Positions 1 through 6,846 of a stretch of 8,573 nucleotides of DNA are shown piece after piece. The stretch's first letter is position 1. Every line of letters begins with the position of its first letter. The stretch lies in contig CAMBSA010000049.1 in the NCBI GenBank assembly GCA_945869935.1, positions 1-8,573 of the forward strand, given 5' to 3'. The translations under genes and the position numbers were made by a program. This stretch comes from Bordetella parapertussis. Lineage in GTDB: Bacteria > Pseudomonadota > Gammaproteobacteria > Burkholderiales > SG8-39. Below the pieces are notes generated by a model. That model worked only from the letters and a program-made list of their open reading frames with translations. It searched no databases and was not told where the DNA came from.

Positions 1-1143
1 CGTGCCCCCGTCGTCCTCGCGCTGCGCATCCCACAGGGTCGGCGTTTCGCCCGCGCGGGGAGAATTGGGATCAACGCCCGCGCGCGGCGAATTGGGATCA
101 ACGCCCGCGCGCGGCGCGGTGGGATCAACGCCCGCACGTGGCGCGGAGAGCCCAAAGTGCCTGTACGCGGACGGCGTCGCCATCCGGCCGCGCGGTGTGC
201 GCTGCAGATAACCCTGCTGGATCAGGAACGGTTCGAGCACATCCTCGATCGTCTCGGACTCCTCGCCGATCGCGTGCGCGAGATTGTCCAGGCCCACCGG
301 CCCGCCTGAGAACTTCTCGATCACCGCGAGCATCAGCTTGCGGTCCATCAGGTCGAAGCCCGCCGAGTCGACATCGAGCATCGCAAGCGCCGCATCGGCC
401 ACCGCCTGATCCACCGTGCCGCTGGCCTTCACCTGCGCGAAGTCGCGCACCCGGCGCAACAGGCGGTTGGCGATCCGCGGCGTGCCGCGCGAGCGGCGTG
501 CGATTTCGAGCGAACCTTCGGTGGTGATGCCGACTTCGAGCAGCTTGGCCGAGCGCGTGACGATCCGCTCAAGTTCCGCGGGCGTGTAGAACTCCAGCCT
601 CGCGACGATGCCGAAACGGTCGCGAAGCGGATTGGTGAGCATGCCCGCGCGGGTGGTCGCGCCCACCAGGGTGAAGGGCGGCAGGTCCAGCTTCACCGAC
701 CGCGCCGCCGGCCCCTCGCCGATCATGATGTCGATCTGGAAGTCCTCCAGCGCGGGGTAGAGGATCTCCTCCACCACCGGCGACAGGCGGTGGATCTCGT
801 CGATGAACAGCACATCGTTCGGCTCGAGGTTGGTGAGCATCGCCGCGAGGTCGCCCGCGCGCTCGAGCACCGGGCCGGAGGTCTGGCGCAGGTTCACGCC
901 CATCTCGCGCGCGATGATGTGTGCAAGCGTGGTCTTGCCCAGGCCCGGCGGACCGAACAGCAGCACGTGGTCGAGAGATTCCTTCCTCTTGCGCGCCGCG
1001 CTGACGAAGATCTCCAGCTGGCCGCGGATCTTCTCCTGGCCGACGTATTCGTCCAGCGAACGCGGCCGAAGCGCGCGCTCGATCACCTCTTCCTGCACGC
1101 CCGCAGGGACGGTGGAGATCAGCCGGTCGGTCTCGATCGCCAT
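1..1143 (-). CDS. ruvB: RuvB, Holliday junction branch-migration ATPase (3' end beyond window)
   Basis: Hexameric AAA+ motor that works with RuvA to drive branch migration of Holliday junctions in cytoplasmic recombination and repair. From the ATG at 1143 the frame stays open to the left edge (381 codons, no stop). Visible motifs: Walker [10 protein letters not shown] at residues 64-72 (Lys70), Walker B FIDEIHR with Asp115/Glu116, sensor-1 GATTRAG at 161-167, the arginine-finger segment NPLRDRFG (Arg174/Arg176), and the conserved winged-helix ending [17 protein letters not shown] near 315-331. The family normally stops within a few residues of this point (E. coli RuvB is 336 aa). Here at least 50 more residues follow, with PRAGVDP units repeated every nine residues and then a segment [19 protein letters not shown] Shine-Dalgarno at 1151-1155, 7 nt upstream, supports the start. 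It lies downstream of ruvA, 121 bp away. Family assignment is certain; the true C-terminus is unknown. Confidence 0.97.
   Translation of the reverse strand, partial: MAIETDRLISTVPAGVQEEVIERALRPRSLDEYVGQEKIRGQLEIFVSAARKRKESLDHVLLFGPPGLGKTTLAHIIAREMGVNLRQTSGPVLERAGDLAAMLTNLEPNDVLFIDEIHRLSPVVEEILYPALEDFQIDIMIGEGPAARSVKLDLPPFTLVGATTRAGMLTNPLRDRFGIVARLEFYTPAELERIVTRSAKLLEVGITTEGSLEIARRSRGTPRIANRLLRRVRDFAQVKASGTVDQAVADAALAMLDVDSAGFDLMDRKLMLAVIEKFSGGPVGLDNLAHAIGEESETIEDVLEPFLIQQGYLQRTPRGRMATPSAYRHFGLSAPRAGVDPTAPRAGVDPNSPRAGVDPNSPRAGETPTLWDAQREDDGGT
58..138 (-). repeat. 27-bp tandem repeat, three units, coding for PRAGVDP units in the RuvB tail
   Basis: Three head-to-tail 27-bp units lie at 58-84, 85-111 and 112-138. 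By eye the first two differ at 2 positions and the last two at 4. Each unit keeps the core GGGATCAACGCCCGC on the plus strand. As the unit is a multiple of three, it adds nine residues (PRAGVDPNS or PRAGVDPTA) per copy without breaking the ruvB frame. A degenerate partial unit, encoding PRAGETP, lies on the left at about 40-57. The array is directly visible; an origin as an invading intergenic repeat is only inferred. Confidence 0.9.
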
Positions 1144-1264
1144 CTATTTTTCCTCGAAATGTTGAACATTTATAGGAAAAGTGTCCGACCGGTGCGTGAA
1201 ATCGGGCGATTCACGTACAGAAATGGTGCAGAACCCGGTCAGAAACGAGGTCATGAACCGTGCC
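1144..1264 (-). promoter_or_regulatory. ruvA-ruvB intergenic region with candidate ruvB promoter and inverted repeats
   Basis: This 121-bp spacer is AT-richer than its surroundings. On the minus strand it holds a TATAAA-like -10 (1169-1174) with no convincing -35. A perfect 15-bp palindrome, AAATGTTGAACATTT (1157-1171), lies between that box and the ruvB Shine-Dalgarno. A hairpin lies at 1195-1215, with CGTGAA pairing to TTCACG and further inner pairs after a one-base bulge. No T-run follows the hairpin, so it does not look like a classical terminator. A separate promoter or post-transcriptional control of ruvB is possible. No CTGT-N8-ACAG LexA-type box was seen. Confidence 0.4.
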
Positions 1265-1858
1265 TCACGCGCGCGCCAGCAGGCGCAGCGCCTGACGGAT
1301 GCCGTCGGATAAGGACAAGCCCTCGGGCAGCTGCTTCACCGCGAGCAGTGCCTCGCGCTCGCTGTAGCCCAGGCCCAGCAGCGCATTCATGACGTCGTTG
1401 CCCGCCGGCGCCTCGCCGCCCGGCGCCCCGCCCACCGAGGAGCCGACCGCGAATTCCGCGCCGAGCTTGTCCTTGAGTTCGAGCAACAGGCGCTCGGCGG
1501 TCTTCTTGCCGATTCCGGGCACCTTCACCAGCCGTCCGCTTTCCTGCATGCGCACCGCGTCCACCAGCTCGCCGATTGACATGCCCGAGAGCACCGCGAG
1601 CCCGATCCGCGCACCCACGCCGGAGATCTTCAGCAGTTGCCGGAATACGCGGCGCTCGCCCTCGGTGCCGAAACCGTAGAGCAGTTGCGCATCCTCGCGC
1701 ACCACCATGTGGATGTGGAGCGACACCGGCTGGCCGGTGGCGGGCAGGTTGTAGAAGGTGCTCATCGGCACTTCCACCTCGTAGCCCACGCCATGCACAT
1801 CCACCAGGATCTGCGGCGGATTCTTCTCCAGCAGGGTTCCTGCGATCCGCCCGATCAT
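1265..1858 (-). CDS. ruvA: RuvA, Holliday junction DNA-binding subunit
   Basis: Tetrameric protein that clamps the four-way junction and loads RuvB hexamers. The product is 197 aa, normal for the family. It starts with MIGRIAGTL and has an N-terminal OB-fold domain (about 1-62). Two helix-hairpin-helix motifs follow: [10 protein letters not shown] at about 78-87 and [11 protein letters not shown] at about 113-123. A Gly/Ala-rich flexible linker spans about 137-153, and the RuvB-binding domain III runs from about 155 to the end ([19 protein letters not shown]). An upstream in-frame ATG at 1879 would add seven residues. I chose 1858 because MIGRI is the conserved start and GGAG at 1868-1871 sits 9 nt upstream of it. 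The start is 25 bp after the ruvC stop, so co-transcription with ruvC is likely. Confidence 0.96.
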   Translation of the reverse strand: MIGRIAGTLLEKNPPQILVDVHGVGYEVEVPMSTFYNLPATGQPVSLHIHMVVREDAQLLYGFGTEGERRVFRQLLKISGVGARIGLAVLSGMSIGELVDAVRMQESGRLVKVPGIGKKTAERLLLELKDKLGAEFAVGSSVGGAPGGEAPAGNDVMNALLGLGYSEREALLAVKQLPEGLSLSDGIRQALRLLARA

Positions 1859-1883
1859 TGCGCCTGACTCCGGATACAAACAT

Positions 1884-2417
1884 TCATACCAGACGCCCTT
1901 TTTTCATCCGAAAGCCCCGGGTATCGAGCGCGCCCATGCCCTGCCCGCCGTGGGCATGGCAGATCGCACAGGCGAGCGCATCCGCCGCATCGGGACTGGG
2001 CACGCCGGCAAGATTCAGCAGGCGTTTCACCATCTCCTGCACCTGTTCCTTGTGCGCCTTGCCGTGGCCGACGACCGATTGCTTCACCTGCAGCGCGGTG
2101 TATTCCGCCACCGGCAGCCCCGCATCGACTGCCGCACAGATCGCGGTGCCCCGCGCCTGGCCGAGCGACAGAGTCGCCTGCGGGTTCACATTCACGAACA
2201 CCTTCTCCACCACCGCCTGGTGCGGCGAATTCTCGCGAATCACCTGGCGCAGTCCTTCGAGGATCACCTTCAGGCGTTCGGGGAGGGGACCGGTGGCCGG
2301 CGATTTCACGCAACCGCTGGTCACGTAGGTCAGGCGGGCGCCCTGCATGTCGATGATGCCGAAGCCGGTGGAGTTCAGACCCGGATCGATGCCGAGGATG
2401 CGGATTCCGCCGGGCAT
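1884..2417 (-). CDS. ruvC: RuvC, crossover junction endodeoxyribonuclease
   Basis: Dimeric RNase H-fold nuclease that cuts Holliday junctions symmetrically after RuvAB branch migration. The product is 177 aa, within the usual 160-180 range. Catalytic acidic residues can be placed: Asp11 in [11 protein letters not shown], Glu71 in [13 protein letters not shown], and Asp143/Asp146 in [15 protein letters not shown]. The basic [11 protein letters not shown] segment at about 117-127 is also present. The ATG at 2417 gives [13 protein letters not shown]; most homologues begin two to four residues before RILGIDPG, so this start fits, although no good Shine-Dalgarno precedes it. It lies 73 bp after yebC and 25 bp before ruvA, the order common in proteobacteria. 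Part of a 17-bp sequence repeated upstream of the HerA-like gene lies in its last codons (1913-1929). Confidence 0.97.
   Translation of the reverse strand: MPGGIRILGIDPGLNSTGFGIIDMQGARLTYVTSGCVKSPATGPLPERLKVILEGLRQVIRENSPHQAVVEKVFVNVNPQATLSLGQARGTAICAAVDAGLPVAEYTALQVKQSVVGHGKAHKEQVQEMVKRLLNLAGVPSPDAADALACAICHAHGGQGMGALDTRGFRMKKGRLV
1913..1929 (+). repeat. 17-bp direct repeat, copy 1 (end of ruvC)
   Basis: AGCCCCGGGTATCGAGC occurs here, inside the 3' end of ruvC, and again at 3381-3397, in the same plus-strand orientation. The two copies are identical over 17 bases. Confidence 0.75.
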
Positions 2418-2490
2418 CGCGGGCGCGTTTATGGCTGCGACTCCCGGAACCCGTCGGTGCGTGCACCACCGCCACGGATTTCGCGTGGGC

Positions 2491-3216
2491 TCACTGCTCG
2501 ATCACCGCCGAGGTGTACACGTCCTGCACGTCATCCAGCGACTCGAGCGCATCGAGCAACTTCTGCATCTTTGCCGCGTCATCGCCGGTCATCACGGTTT
2601 CGGCGTTGGGCTTCATGGTGATTTCCGCAAACTCCGGCTTCAGGCCCGCCTTCTCGAGGCCTTCCTTCACCTTGTGGAAGTCGGGCGCGGTGCTCAGCAC
2701 CTCGATCGAGCCATCCTCGTTGTTGAGCACATCCTCCGCGCCCGAATCGAGCGCGGCTTCCATCACCTTGTCCTCGCTCGTGCCCGGCGCGAACAGGAAC
2801 TGGCCGCAGTGCTTGAACATGTAGGCCACCGAGCCGTCGGTGCCGAGGTTGCCGCCGTGCTTGGTGAAGGCGTGGCGCACGTCCGCCACGGTGCGGGTGC
2901 GGTTGTCGGTGAGACAGTCGACGATCACCGAGGCGCCGGCGGTGCCGTAGCCCTCGTAGCGCACTTCCTCGTAGGACACGCCGTCAAGTTCGCCTGTGCC
3001 GCGCTTGATCGCGTTCTTGATGTTGTCCGCGGGCATGTTCTCGGTCTTGGCTTTTTCGATCGCCAGACGCAGCCGCGGGTTGAAGTTCGGGTCGCCGCCG
3101 CCCATGCGCGCGCCGACCGTGATCTCCTTGATCAGGCGCGTGAAGATCTTGCCCCGCTTGGCGTCCTGGCGCCCCTTGCGGTGCTGGATATTGGCCCACT
3201 TGGAATGTCCTGCCAT
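2491..3216 (-). CDS. yebC: YebC/PmpR-family protein (TACO1-like)
   Basis: A 241-aa cytoplasmic protein of the YebC/TACO1 family. Members have been described as DNA-binding transcriptional regulators and, more recently, as factors that help ribosomes through difficult sequences such as proline runs; which role applies here cannot be read from sequence. The canonical N-terminus [20 protein letters not shown] is complete, followed by the conserved [35 protein letters not shown] and [15 protein letters not shown] segments. An in-frame ATG at 3282 would add 22 residues. I start at 3216 because [10 protein letters not shown] is the family's invariant beginning. The Shine-Dalgarno there is weak. It is probably the first gene of the yebC-ruvCA(B) operon and is transcribed divergently from the HerA-like ATPase gene. 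Confidence 0.96.
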   Translation of the reverse strand: MAGHSKWANIQHRKGRQDAKRGKIFTRLIKEITVGARMGGGDPNFNPRLRLAIEKAKTENMPADNIKNAIKRGTGELDGVSYEEVRYEGYGTAGASVIVDCLTDNRTRTVADVRHAFTKHGGNLGTDGSVAYMFKHCGQFLFAPGTSEDKVMEAALDSGAEDVLNNEDGSIEVLSTAPDFHKVKEGLEKAGLKPEFAEITMKPNAETVMTGDDAAKMQKLLDALESLDDVQDVYTSAVIEQ

Positions 3217-3240
3217 GGCAGCGTCCGTATCCGAAAAGTG

Positions 3241-3259
3241 ATTGATGCTGAATTGATGC
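3241..3259. repeat. Short direct repeat ATTGATGC x2 upstream of yebC
   Basis: Two copies of ATTGATGC with an 11-bp period, one helical turn, begin 25 bp upstream of the yebC start. The spacing suits a protein binding one face of the DNA. The repeat is short enough to be chance. Confidence 0.35.
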
Positions 3260-3342
3260 CAGGGCTGTCGCCGCCTTGCCATCAGGCGGTCGCGAACTGG
3301 CCCTTGCGCCTTTGCGCAAGCCCTCGTGCTCTTGCGCGAACG

Positions 3343-3348
3343 TATAAT
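3343..3348 (+). promoter_or_regulatory. Candidate -10 box (TATAAT) for the HerA-like gene
   Basis: This is a perfect TATAAT in an otherwise GC-rich stretch, 54 bp before the ATG at 3403, which predicts a leader of roughly 45-50 nt. No recognisable TTGACA-like -35 lies at 16-18 bp, so activator dependence or a weak promoter is possible. On the opposite strand the same AT-rich patch offers TAAAAT (3352-3347) as a possible -10 for yebC. Confidence 0.45.
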
Positions 3349-3380
3349 TTTAACACCTCCCCTACTTCGGCCCGGAATCC

Positions 3381-3397
3381 AGCCCCGGGTATCGAGC
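3381..3397 (+). repeat. 17-bp direct repeat, copy 2 (leader of the HerA-like gene)
   Basis: This is the second copy of AGCCCCGGGTATCGAGC, ending 5 nt before the ATG of the HerA-like gene, where a Shine-Dalgarno would be expected. Both copies are followed within ten bases by CATG. Confidence 0.75.
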
Positions 3398-3402
3398 CCT
3401 CC

Positions 3403-5031
3403 ATGACCGACCGCGCCTGCGAACTTCTACCCGATCTTCTCCCTGTGGCCCAATCGGGTGACCTGACCCTCGGCATCCTGCCCGCGCTCGCCAACCGTCA
3501 CGGGCTGATTACCGGCGCCACCGGCACCGGGAAGTCGGTGTCGCTGCAGACGCTCGCGCAGGCGTTTTCCTCGATCGGCGTGCCGGTGTTCATCGCCGAT
3601 GTGAAAAGCGACCTCGCGGGACTCGCGCAGGCAGGCTCGATGTCGCCAAAACTCAAGGACCGCCTTGCCGAGCGCAACTTGCCGGAGCCGCAATTTGCCG
3701 CTTCGCCGGTGGTGTTCTGGGACGTATGGGGCAAGGCCGGCCATCCGGTTCGCGCCACCGTGTCGGACATGGGTCCGCTGCTGCTCGGGCGAATGCTGGG
3801 GCTGAATGAGGTTCAGCAGGGCGTGTTGAGTCTCGTGTTCAAGATTGCCGACGACAACGGCCTCCTGCTGCTCGACATGAAGGACCTGCGCGCGATGGTG
3901 CAGCACGCGGGCGACAACGCGAAGCAGTTCACCACCGAGTACGGCAACATTTCCACCGCCTCGATCGGTGCGATCCAGCGCGGCCTGCTCGAACTCGAGC
4001 AGCAGGGTGCCGATGCTCTTTTCGGCGAACCGGCGCTGGACATCGCCGACCTGATGCAGACCGACAGCAAGGGCCGGGGCGTGGTGAACATCCTCGCCGC
4101 CGACCGCCTGATGAACGCGCCCAAGCTGTATTCCACCTTCCTGCTCTGGCTGCTCTCGGAACTGTTCGAACATCTCCCGGAAGTCGGCGACCCGGACAAG
4201 CCGAAGCTTGTGTTCTTCTTCGACGAGGCGCACCTGCTCTTCAACGACGCACCGCGCGCACTGCTGGACAAGATCGAGCAGGTGGTGCGCCTGATACGTT
4301 CCAAGGGCGTGGGCGTGTATTTCGTCACCCAGAACCCGCTGGATATTCCCGACACGGTGCTCGGCCAGCTCGGCAACCGGGTGCAGCACGCGCTGCGCGC
4401 CTTCACACCGCGCGACCAGAAAGCAGTGAAGGCGGCGGCCGAAACCATGCGCGCGAACCCGAAGCTGAAGGTGGAGGAAGTCATCACCGAACTGTCGGTG
4501 GGCGAGGCGCTGGTGTCCTTCCTCGACGAGAAGGGCCGGCCGACGATCGTCGAGCGCGCCTGGGTGCTGCCGCCGGGTTCGCGCATCGGCCCGCTCACCG
4601 ATCCCGAGCGACTTGCGGTGATCAAGGGCTCGGTGATCTACGGGCATTACGAGAACACGATCGACCGCGAATCGGCGTACGAGAAACTGAAAGGGCGCGC
4701 GGGCAATCGCATGGGCGCGCAGACCCAGCAGGCACAGGCGCCGGCACCCGATGCGAATGCGTGGGGACGCGGCGGCTCGAGCGCACCTGCGCCGGCCGAA
4801 CCGCAGCCGACCGGAAACGCCGGACAGAACGCGGGGGCAGGTGCAGGCGGCAGCCTGATGGATTCCCTCGGCGAAATCCTGATGGGATCCACCGGCCCGC
4901 GCGGCGGCCGGCACGACGGCCTGCTGCAGTCGGTGGCCAAGAGCGCGGCGCGCACCATCGGCTCGCAGCTGGGACGCGAGATCATCCGCGGCGTGCTCGG
5001 CTCGATTCTCGGCGGCGGAAAGCGCAGATGA
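3403..5031 (+). CDS. HerA-like P-loop ATPase/helicase, DUF853 (YjgR) family
   Basis: A 542-aa cytoplasmic ATPase related to HerA/FtsK-type DNA translocases and to E. coli YjgR, whose cellular role is not well established. Walker A GATGTGKS lies at residues 38-45 (Lys44), and Walker [14 protein letters not shown] contains Asp274-Glu275. Downstream are the family blocks [41 protein letters not shown] and [14 protein letters not shown]. From about residue 440 there is a low-complexity Gln/Ala/Pro/Gly linker. A Gly-rich, positively charged C-terminal helix region ([23 protein letters not shown]) ends the protein and is typical of the family. The frame is open far upstream (to 2347), but similarity begins at [13 protein letters not shown], so the ATG at 3403 is used; the Shine-Dalgarno is weak. 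The stop overlaps the ATG of a 15-codon ORF leading into the transporter gene. A role in DNA processing is plausible beside the ruv genes but unproven. Confidence 0.9.
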   Translation: MTDRACELLPDLLPVAQSGDLTLGILPALANRHGLITGATGTGKSVSLQTLAQAFSSIGVPVFIADVKSDLAGLAQAGSMSPKLKDRLAERNLPEPQFAASPVVFWDVWGKAGHPVRATVSDMGPLLLGRMLGLNEVQQGVLSLVFKIADDNGLLLLDMKDLRAMVQHAGDNAKQFTTEYGNISTASIGAIQRGLLELEQQGADALFGEPALDIADLMQTDSKGRGVVNILAADRLMNAPKLYSTFLLWLLSELFEHLPEVGDPDKPKLVFFFDEAHLLFNDAPRALLDKIEQVVRLIRSKGVGVYFVTQNPLDIPDTVLGQLGNRVQHALRAFTPRDQKAVKAAAETMRANPKLKVEEVITELSVGEALVSFLDEKGRPTIVERAWVLPPGSRIGPLTDPERLAVIKGSVIYGHYENTIDRESAYEKLKGRAGNRMGAQTQQAQAPAPDANAWGRGGSSAPAPAEPQPTGNAGQNAGAGAGGSLMDSLGEILMGSTGPRGGRHDGLLQSVAKSAARTIGSQLGREIIRGVLGSILGGGKRR

Positions 5032-5075
5032 AGAAGCTGGCGGCGTTGAAAATGCACGCAAAGCATCCGGGGTGA
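5028..5075 (+). CDS. Possible 15-codon coupling ORF between the ATPase and transporter genes
   Basis: The peptide would be [15 protein letters not shown]. Its ATG overlaps the ATPase stop as ATGA (5028-5031), and its TGA overlaps the transporter's GTG start as GTGA (5072-5075). A purine-rich GGCGGAAAG lies just upstream of the ATG, while the GTG has no clear Shine-Dalgarno. The arrangement fits ribosome re-initiation carrying translation from one gene to the next. There is no homology argument that the peptide itself has a function, and chance is a real alternative. Confidence 0.3.
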   Translation: MKKLAALKMHAKHPG

Positions 5076-5986
5076 ACATTCCCGGGGTAAGCAGTACCCC
5101 TTATCGGACCATCGGTATTGCCTGTGCGCTGGCCGGCGTCCTGGCCTTTTCGGCCAAGGCGGTGGTTGCCAAGCTTATGTATCGCCACGGCATCGATGCG
5201 GTGACGCTGATGGCGATGCGCATGAGCATCGCGCTGCCGATATTCATCGGCATCGGCCTGTGGATCGCGCACCGCACGAAAGCGCCGCGGATTTCGCGCC
5301 GCGAGTGGGTCACGATGATCGCGATCGGGTTCACCGGCTATTACGCGGCGAGCTTCCTCGATTTCATCGGGCTCCAGTACGTCACCGCCGGCATCGGCCG
5401 GTTGATCCTGTTCGCCTACCCGACGATCACGGTCGCGATCTCGGCATTGTTTCTCAAACGCCGCGTGACCCGCGCCGAGGTGATGGCTCTGCTGATCACC
5501 TACGCCGGCGTGGCACTGGTGCTGTCCAACGCGATCAGCGGCCAGCAGGTGAACCTGCCGCTGGGCGCCTTGCTGATTTCGGGCGCCGCGTTCTTTACCG
5601 CGGTGTTCCTCGTCTGGAGCGCCGAATCCATCCGGCGGGTGGGATCGATGCGCTTTACCGCCTACGCGATGAGCATCGCCGCCCTGCCTTCGATCCTGCA
5701 ATTCCCGCTGCTGCGGCCGATGTCGGCGCTCGACCTGCCGCTGGAGGCCTGGGGGCTCGCGCTGCTGCTCTCGGTCATGTGCACCGTGCTGCCCCTGTTT
5801 CTCACCGCGGAGGCGCTCAAGCGCGTCGGCGCCAACCACGTGTCGCTGCTAGGCGCGCTCGGCCCGGTGATGACGATTCTCATCAGCAACGTAGTGCTCG
5901 GCGAAAGCATGATGCCGCTGCAATGGGCGGGGGCGCTGCTGGTCATGGCGGGAGTGGCCTTGGTTACAATGCGTCCCTCCCGGTAA
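5072..5986 (+). CDS. EamA-family (drug/metabolite superfamily) inner-membrane transporter
   Basis: A 304-aa integral membrane protein with two EamA repeats and about ten hydrophobic helices, estimated at residues 13-34, 43-66, 80-98, 108-128, 137-153, 162-182, 193-212, 226-247, 255-276 and 283-300. Family hallmarks include the end of the first repeat (RLILFAYPTITVAISALFLKRRVTRAE) and of the second (LLGALGPVMTILISNVVLGESMMPLQWAGALLVMAGV). Members export metabolites, amino acids or drugs; the substrate here cannot be assigned. The start is the GTG at 5072, because the first helix begins at residue 13 and no earlier in-frame ATG fits. That GTG overlaps the stop of the 15-codon ORF, so translation probably depends on the upstream ATPase gene. 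Confidence 0.9.
   Translation: MNIPGVSSTPYRTIGIACALAGVLAFSAKAVVAKLMYRHGIDAVTLMAMRMSIALPIFIGIGLWIAHRTKAPRISRREWVTMIAIGFTGYYAASFLDFIGLQYVTAGIGRLILFAYPTITVAISALFLKRRVTRAEVMALLITYAGVALVLSNAISGQQVNLPLGALLISGAAFFTAVFLVWSAESIRRVGSMRFTAYAMSIAALPSILQFPLLRPMSALDLPLEAWGLALLLSVMCTVLPLFLTAEALKRVGANHVSLLGALGPVMTILISNVVLGESMMPLQWAGALLVMAGVALVTMRPSR
5965..5970 (+). promoter_or_regulatory. Candidate -10 box (TACAAT) for the SDR gene
   Basis: TACAAT lies inside the last codons of the transporter gene, 71 bp before the SDR ATG. It has no clear -35 at the standard distance. It would allow the SDR gene to be expressed apart from the ATPase-transporter unit, but readthrough across the 55-bp gap is equally possible. 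Confidence 0.3.
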
Positions 5987-6041
5987 GCAACGATCAGCGC
6001 ACGATCGGGGCGCACCACCGGACATTTCAGGAAGACACCTC

Positions 6042-6821
6042 ATGGATCTCGGATTACGCGGCAAATCGGCCATCGTCTGCGGCGCAAGCAAGGGCCTCGG
6101 CCGCGCCTGCGCCACCTCGCTCGCCCGCGAGGGCGTGAACGTCATCATCGTGGCGCGCGGCAAGGAGGAACTGGAAAAGACCGCGGCGGAGATCCGCGCC
6201 GCTACCGGCGCGACGATCACCGCGATCGCGGCCGACATCACCACCGAGGAAGGGCGCGCCGCCGCACTCGCCGCCTGCCCGAATCCGGACATCCTCGTCA
6301 CCAATGCGGGCGGCCCGCCGGCGGGCGACTTTCGCAAACACGGCCGCGAGGACTGGGAGAAGGCACTTAACGCCAACATGCTCACGCCGATCGAACTGAT
6401 CAAGGCCACGATCGACGGCATGATCGCGCGCAAGTTCGGACGCATCGTCAACATCACCTCGAGCGCGGTGAAGGCGCCGCTGGATTCGCTCGGACTCTCC
6501 AACGGCGCGCGCTCCGGGCTCACCGGTTTCGTGGCGGGGCTGTCGCGCAGCAATGTCCGGCATAACGTCACCATCAACAACCTGTTGCCCGGCCTGTTCG
6601 ACACCGACCGCCAGAAGGCCACCGTCGGCCACTGGGCCAAGGAACGCGGCATCACCTTTGAGGAAATGAAGGCCCAGCGCGTCGCGCACATACCGGCGGG
6701 GCGCCTTGGGGTGCCAGCTGAATTCGGCGATGCCTGCGCCTTCCTGTGCAGCGCGCAGATGGGTTATGTCACCGGGCAGAACTTCCTGATCGACGGCGGC
6801 GCGTATCCAGGGACGTTCTGA
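6042..6821 (+). CDS. SDR-family protein, 3-oxoacyl-ACP-reductase-like, atypical active site
   Basis: A 259-aa cytoplasmic Rossmann-fold protein of the short-chain dehydrogenase/reductase superfamily. The cofactor motif GASKGLGRA is at 14-22, Asp65 lies in AADIT, NAGG is at 88-91, the Asn motif NANM is at 110-113, VNITSS is at 136-141, and the late segment is NNLLPGLFDTDR. The usual catalytic YxxxK, expected 13 residues after the Ser (Ser140), is SNGAR: Ser153 and Arg157 replace Tyr and Lys. The flanking LGLSNGARSGLTGFVAGL segment looks conserved in the BKR-like SDR subgroup, which is known to deviate from the standard tetrad, so this is probably a family trait rather than damage. Substrate and even redox activity are uncertain. 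The ATG at 6042 is supported by CAGGAAG ending about 8 nt upstream. It probably shared a transcript with the broken reductase 25 bp downstream. Confidence 0.9.
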   Translation: MDLGLRGKSAIVCGASKGLGRACATSLAREGVNVIIVARGKEELEKTAAEIRAATGATITAIAADITTEEGRAAALAACPNPDILVTNAGGPPAGDFRKHGREDWEKALNANMLTPIELIKATIDGMIARKFGRIVNITSSAVKAPLDSLGLSNGARSGLTGFVAGLSRSNVRHNVTINNLLPGLFDTDRQKATVGHWAKERGITFEEMKAQRVAHIPAGRLGVPAEFGDACAFLCSAQMGYVTGQNFLIDGGAYPGTF

Positions 6822-6846
6822 AACCTCATCAACAAGGGAAAGACTC

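Larger units (their letters stand above)
3217..3402. promoter_or_regulatory. Divergent yebC / HerA-like ATPase intergenic region
   Basis: This 186-bp region contains, left to right: a direct repeat of ATTGATGC (3241-3248 and 3252-3259, 11-bp period); an inverted repeat CCGCCT/AGGCGG with a 7-nt loop (3271-3289); a hairpin CTTGCGC/GCGCAAG with a 4-nt loop (3303-3320) that includes the 8-bp palindrome TTGCGCAA; another CTTGCGC at 3331; and a consensus TATAAT at 3343-3348. It must hold the start signals for both divergent genes. The sequence elements are seen directly; any regulatory role is inferred. Confidence 0.5.

Noticed and set aside
58..138. CRISPR array
   Set aside because: The 27-bp units are directly adjacent with no unique spacers and stay in frame with ruvB, so this is a coding tandem repeat.
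2..211. Plus-strand repetitive ORF with PARGELGST units at the left edge
   Set aside because: The 27-bp repeat is open on both strands. The minus strand continues directly from the RuvB C-terminus, so that reading is preferred.
790..1392. Plus-strand ORFs over ruvB and ruvA
   Set aside because: The minus-strand frames encode unmistakable RuvB and RuvA with all motifs; these plus-strand frames are shadows.
3217..3282. N-terminal 22-residue extension of YebC from the ATG at 3282
   Set aside because: The family begins invariantly with [10 protein letters not shown], which corresponds to the ATG at 3216; the extension resembles no known homologue.
2347..3402. In-frame upstream extension of the HerA-like gene by about 350 codons
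   Set aside because: The extension lies antisense to yebC and the ruvC start, crosses the TATAAT promoter candidate, and contains no family sequence. Similarity begins at the ATG at 3403.
3427..5079. A 550-codon open frame antisense to almost the whole HerA-like gene
   Set aside because: It mirrors the codon structure of a strongly coding GC-rich gene on the other strand. Its translation shows no recognisable domain and is rich in Arg, Ala, His and Gln, as shadow frames are.
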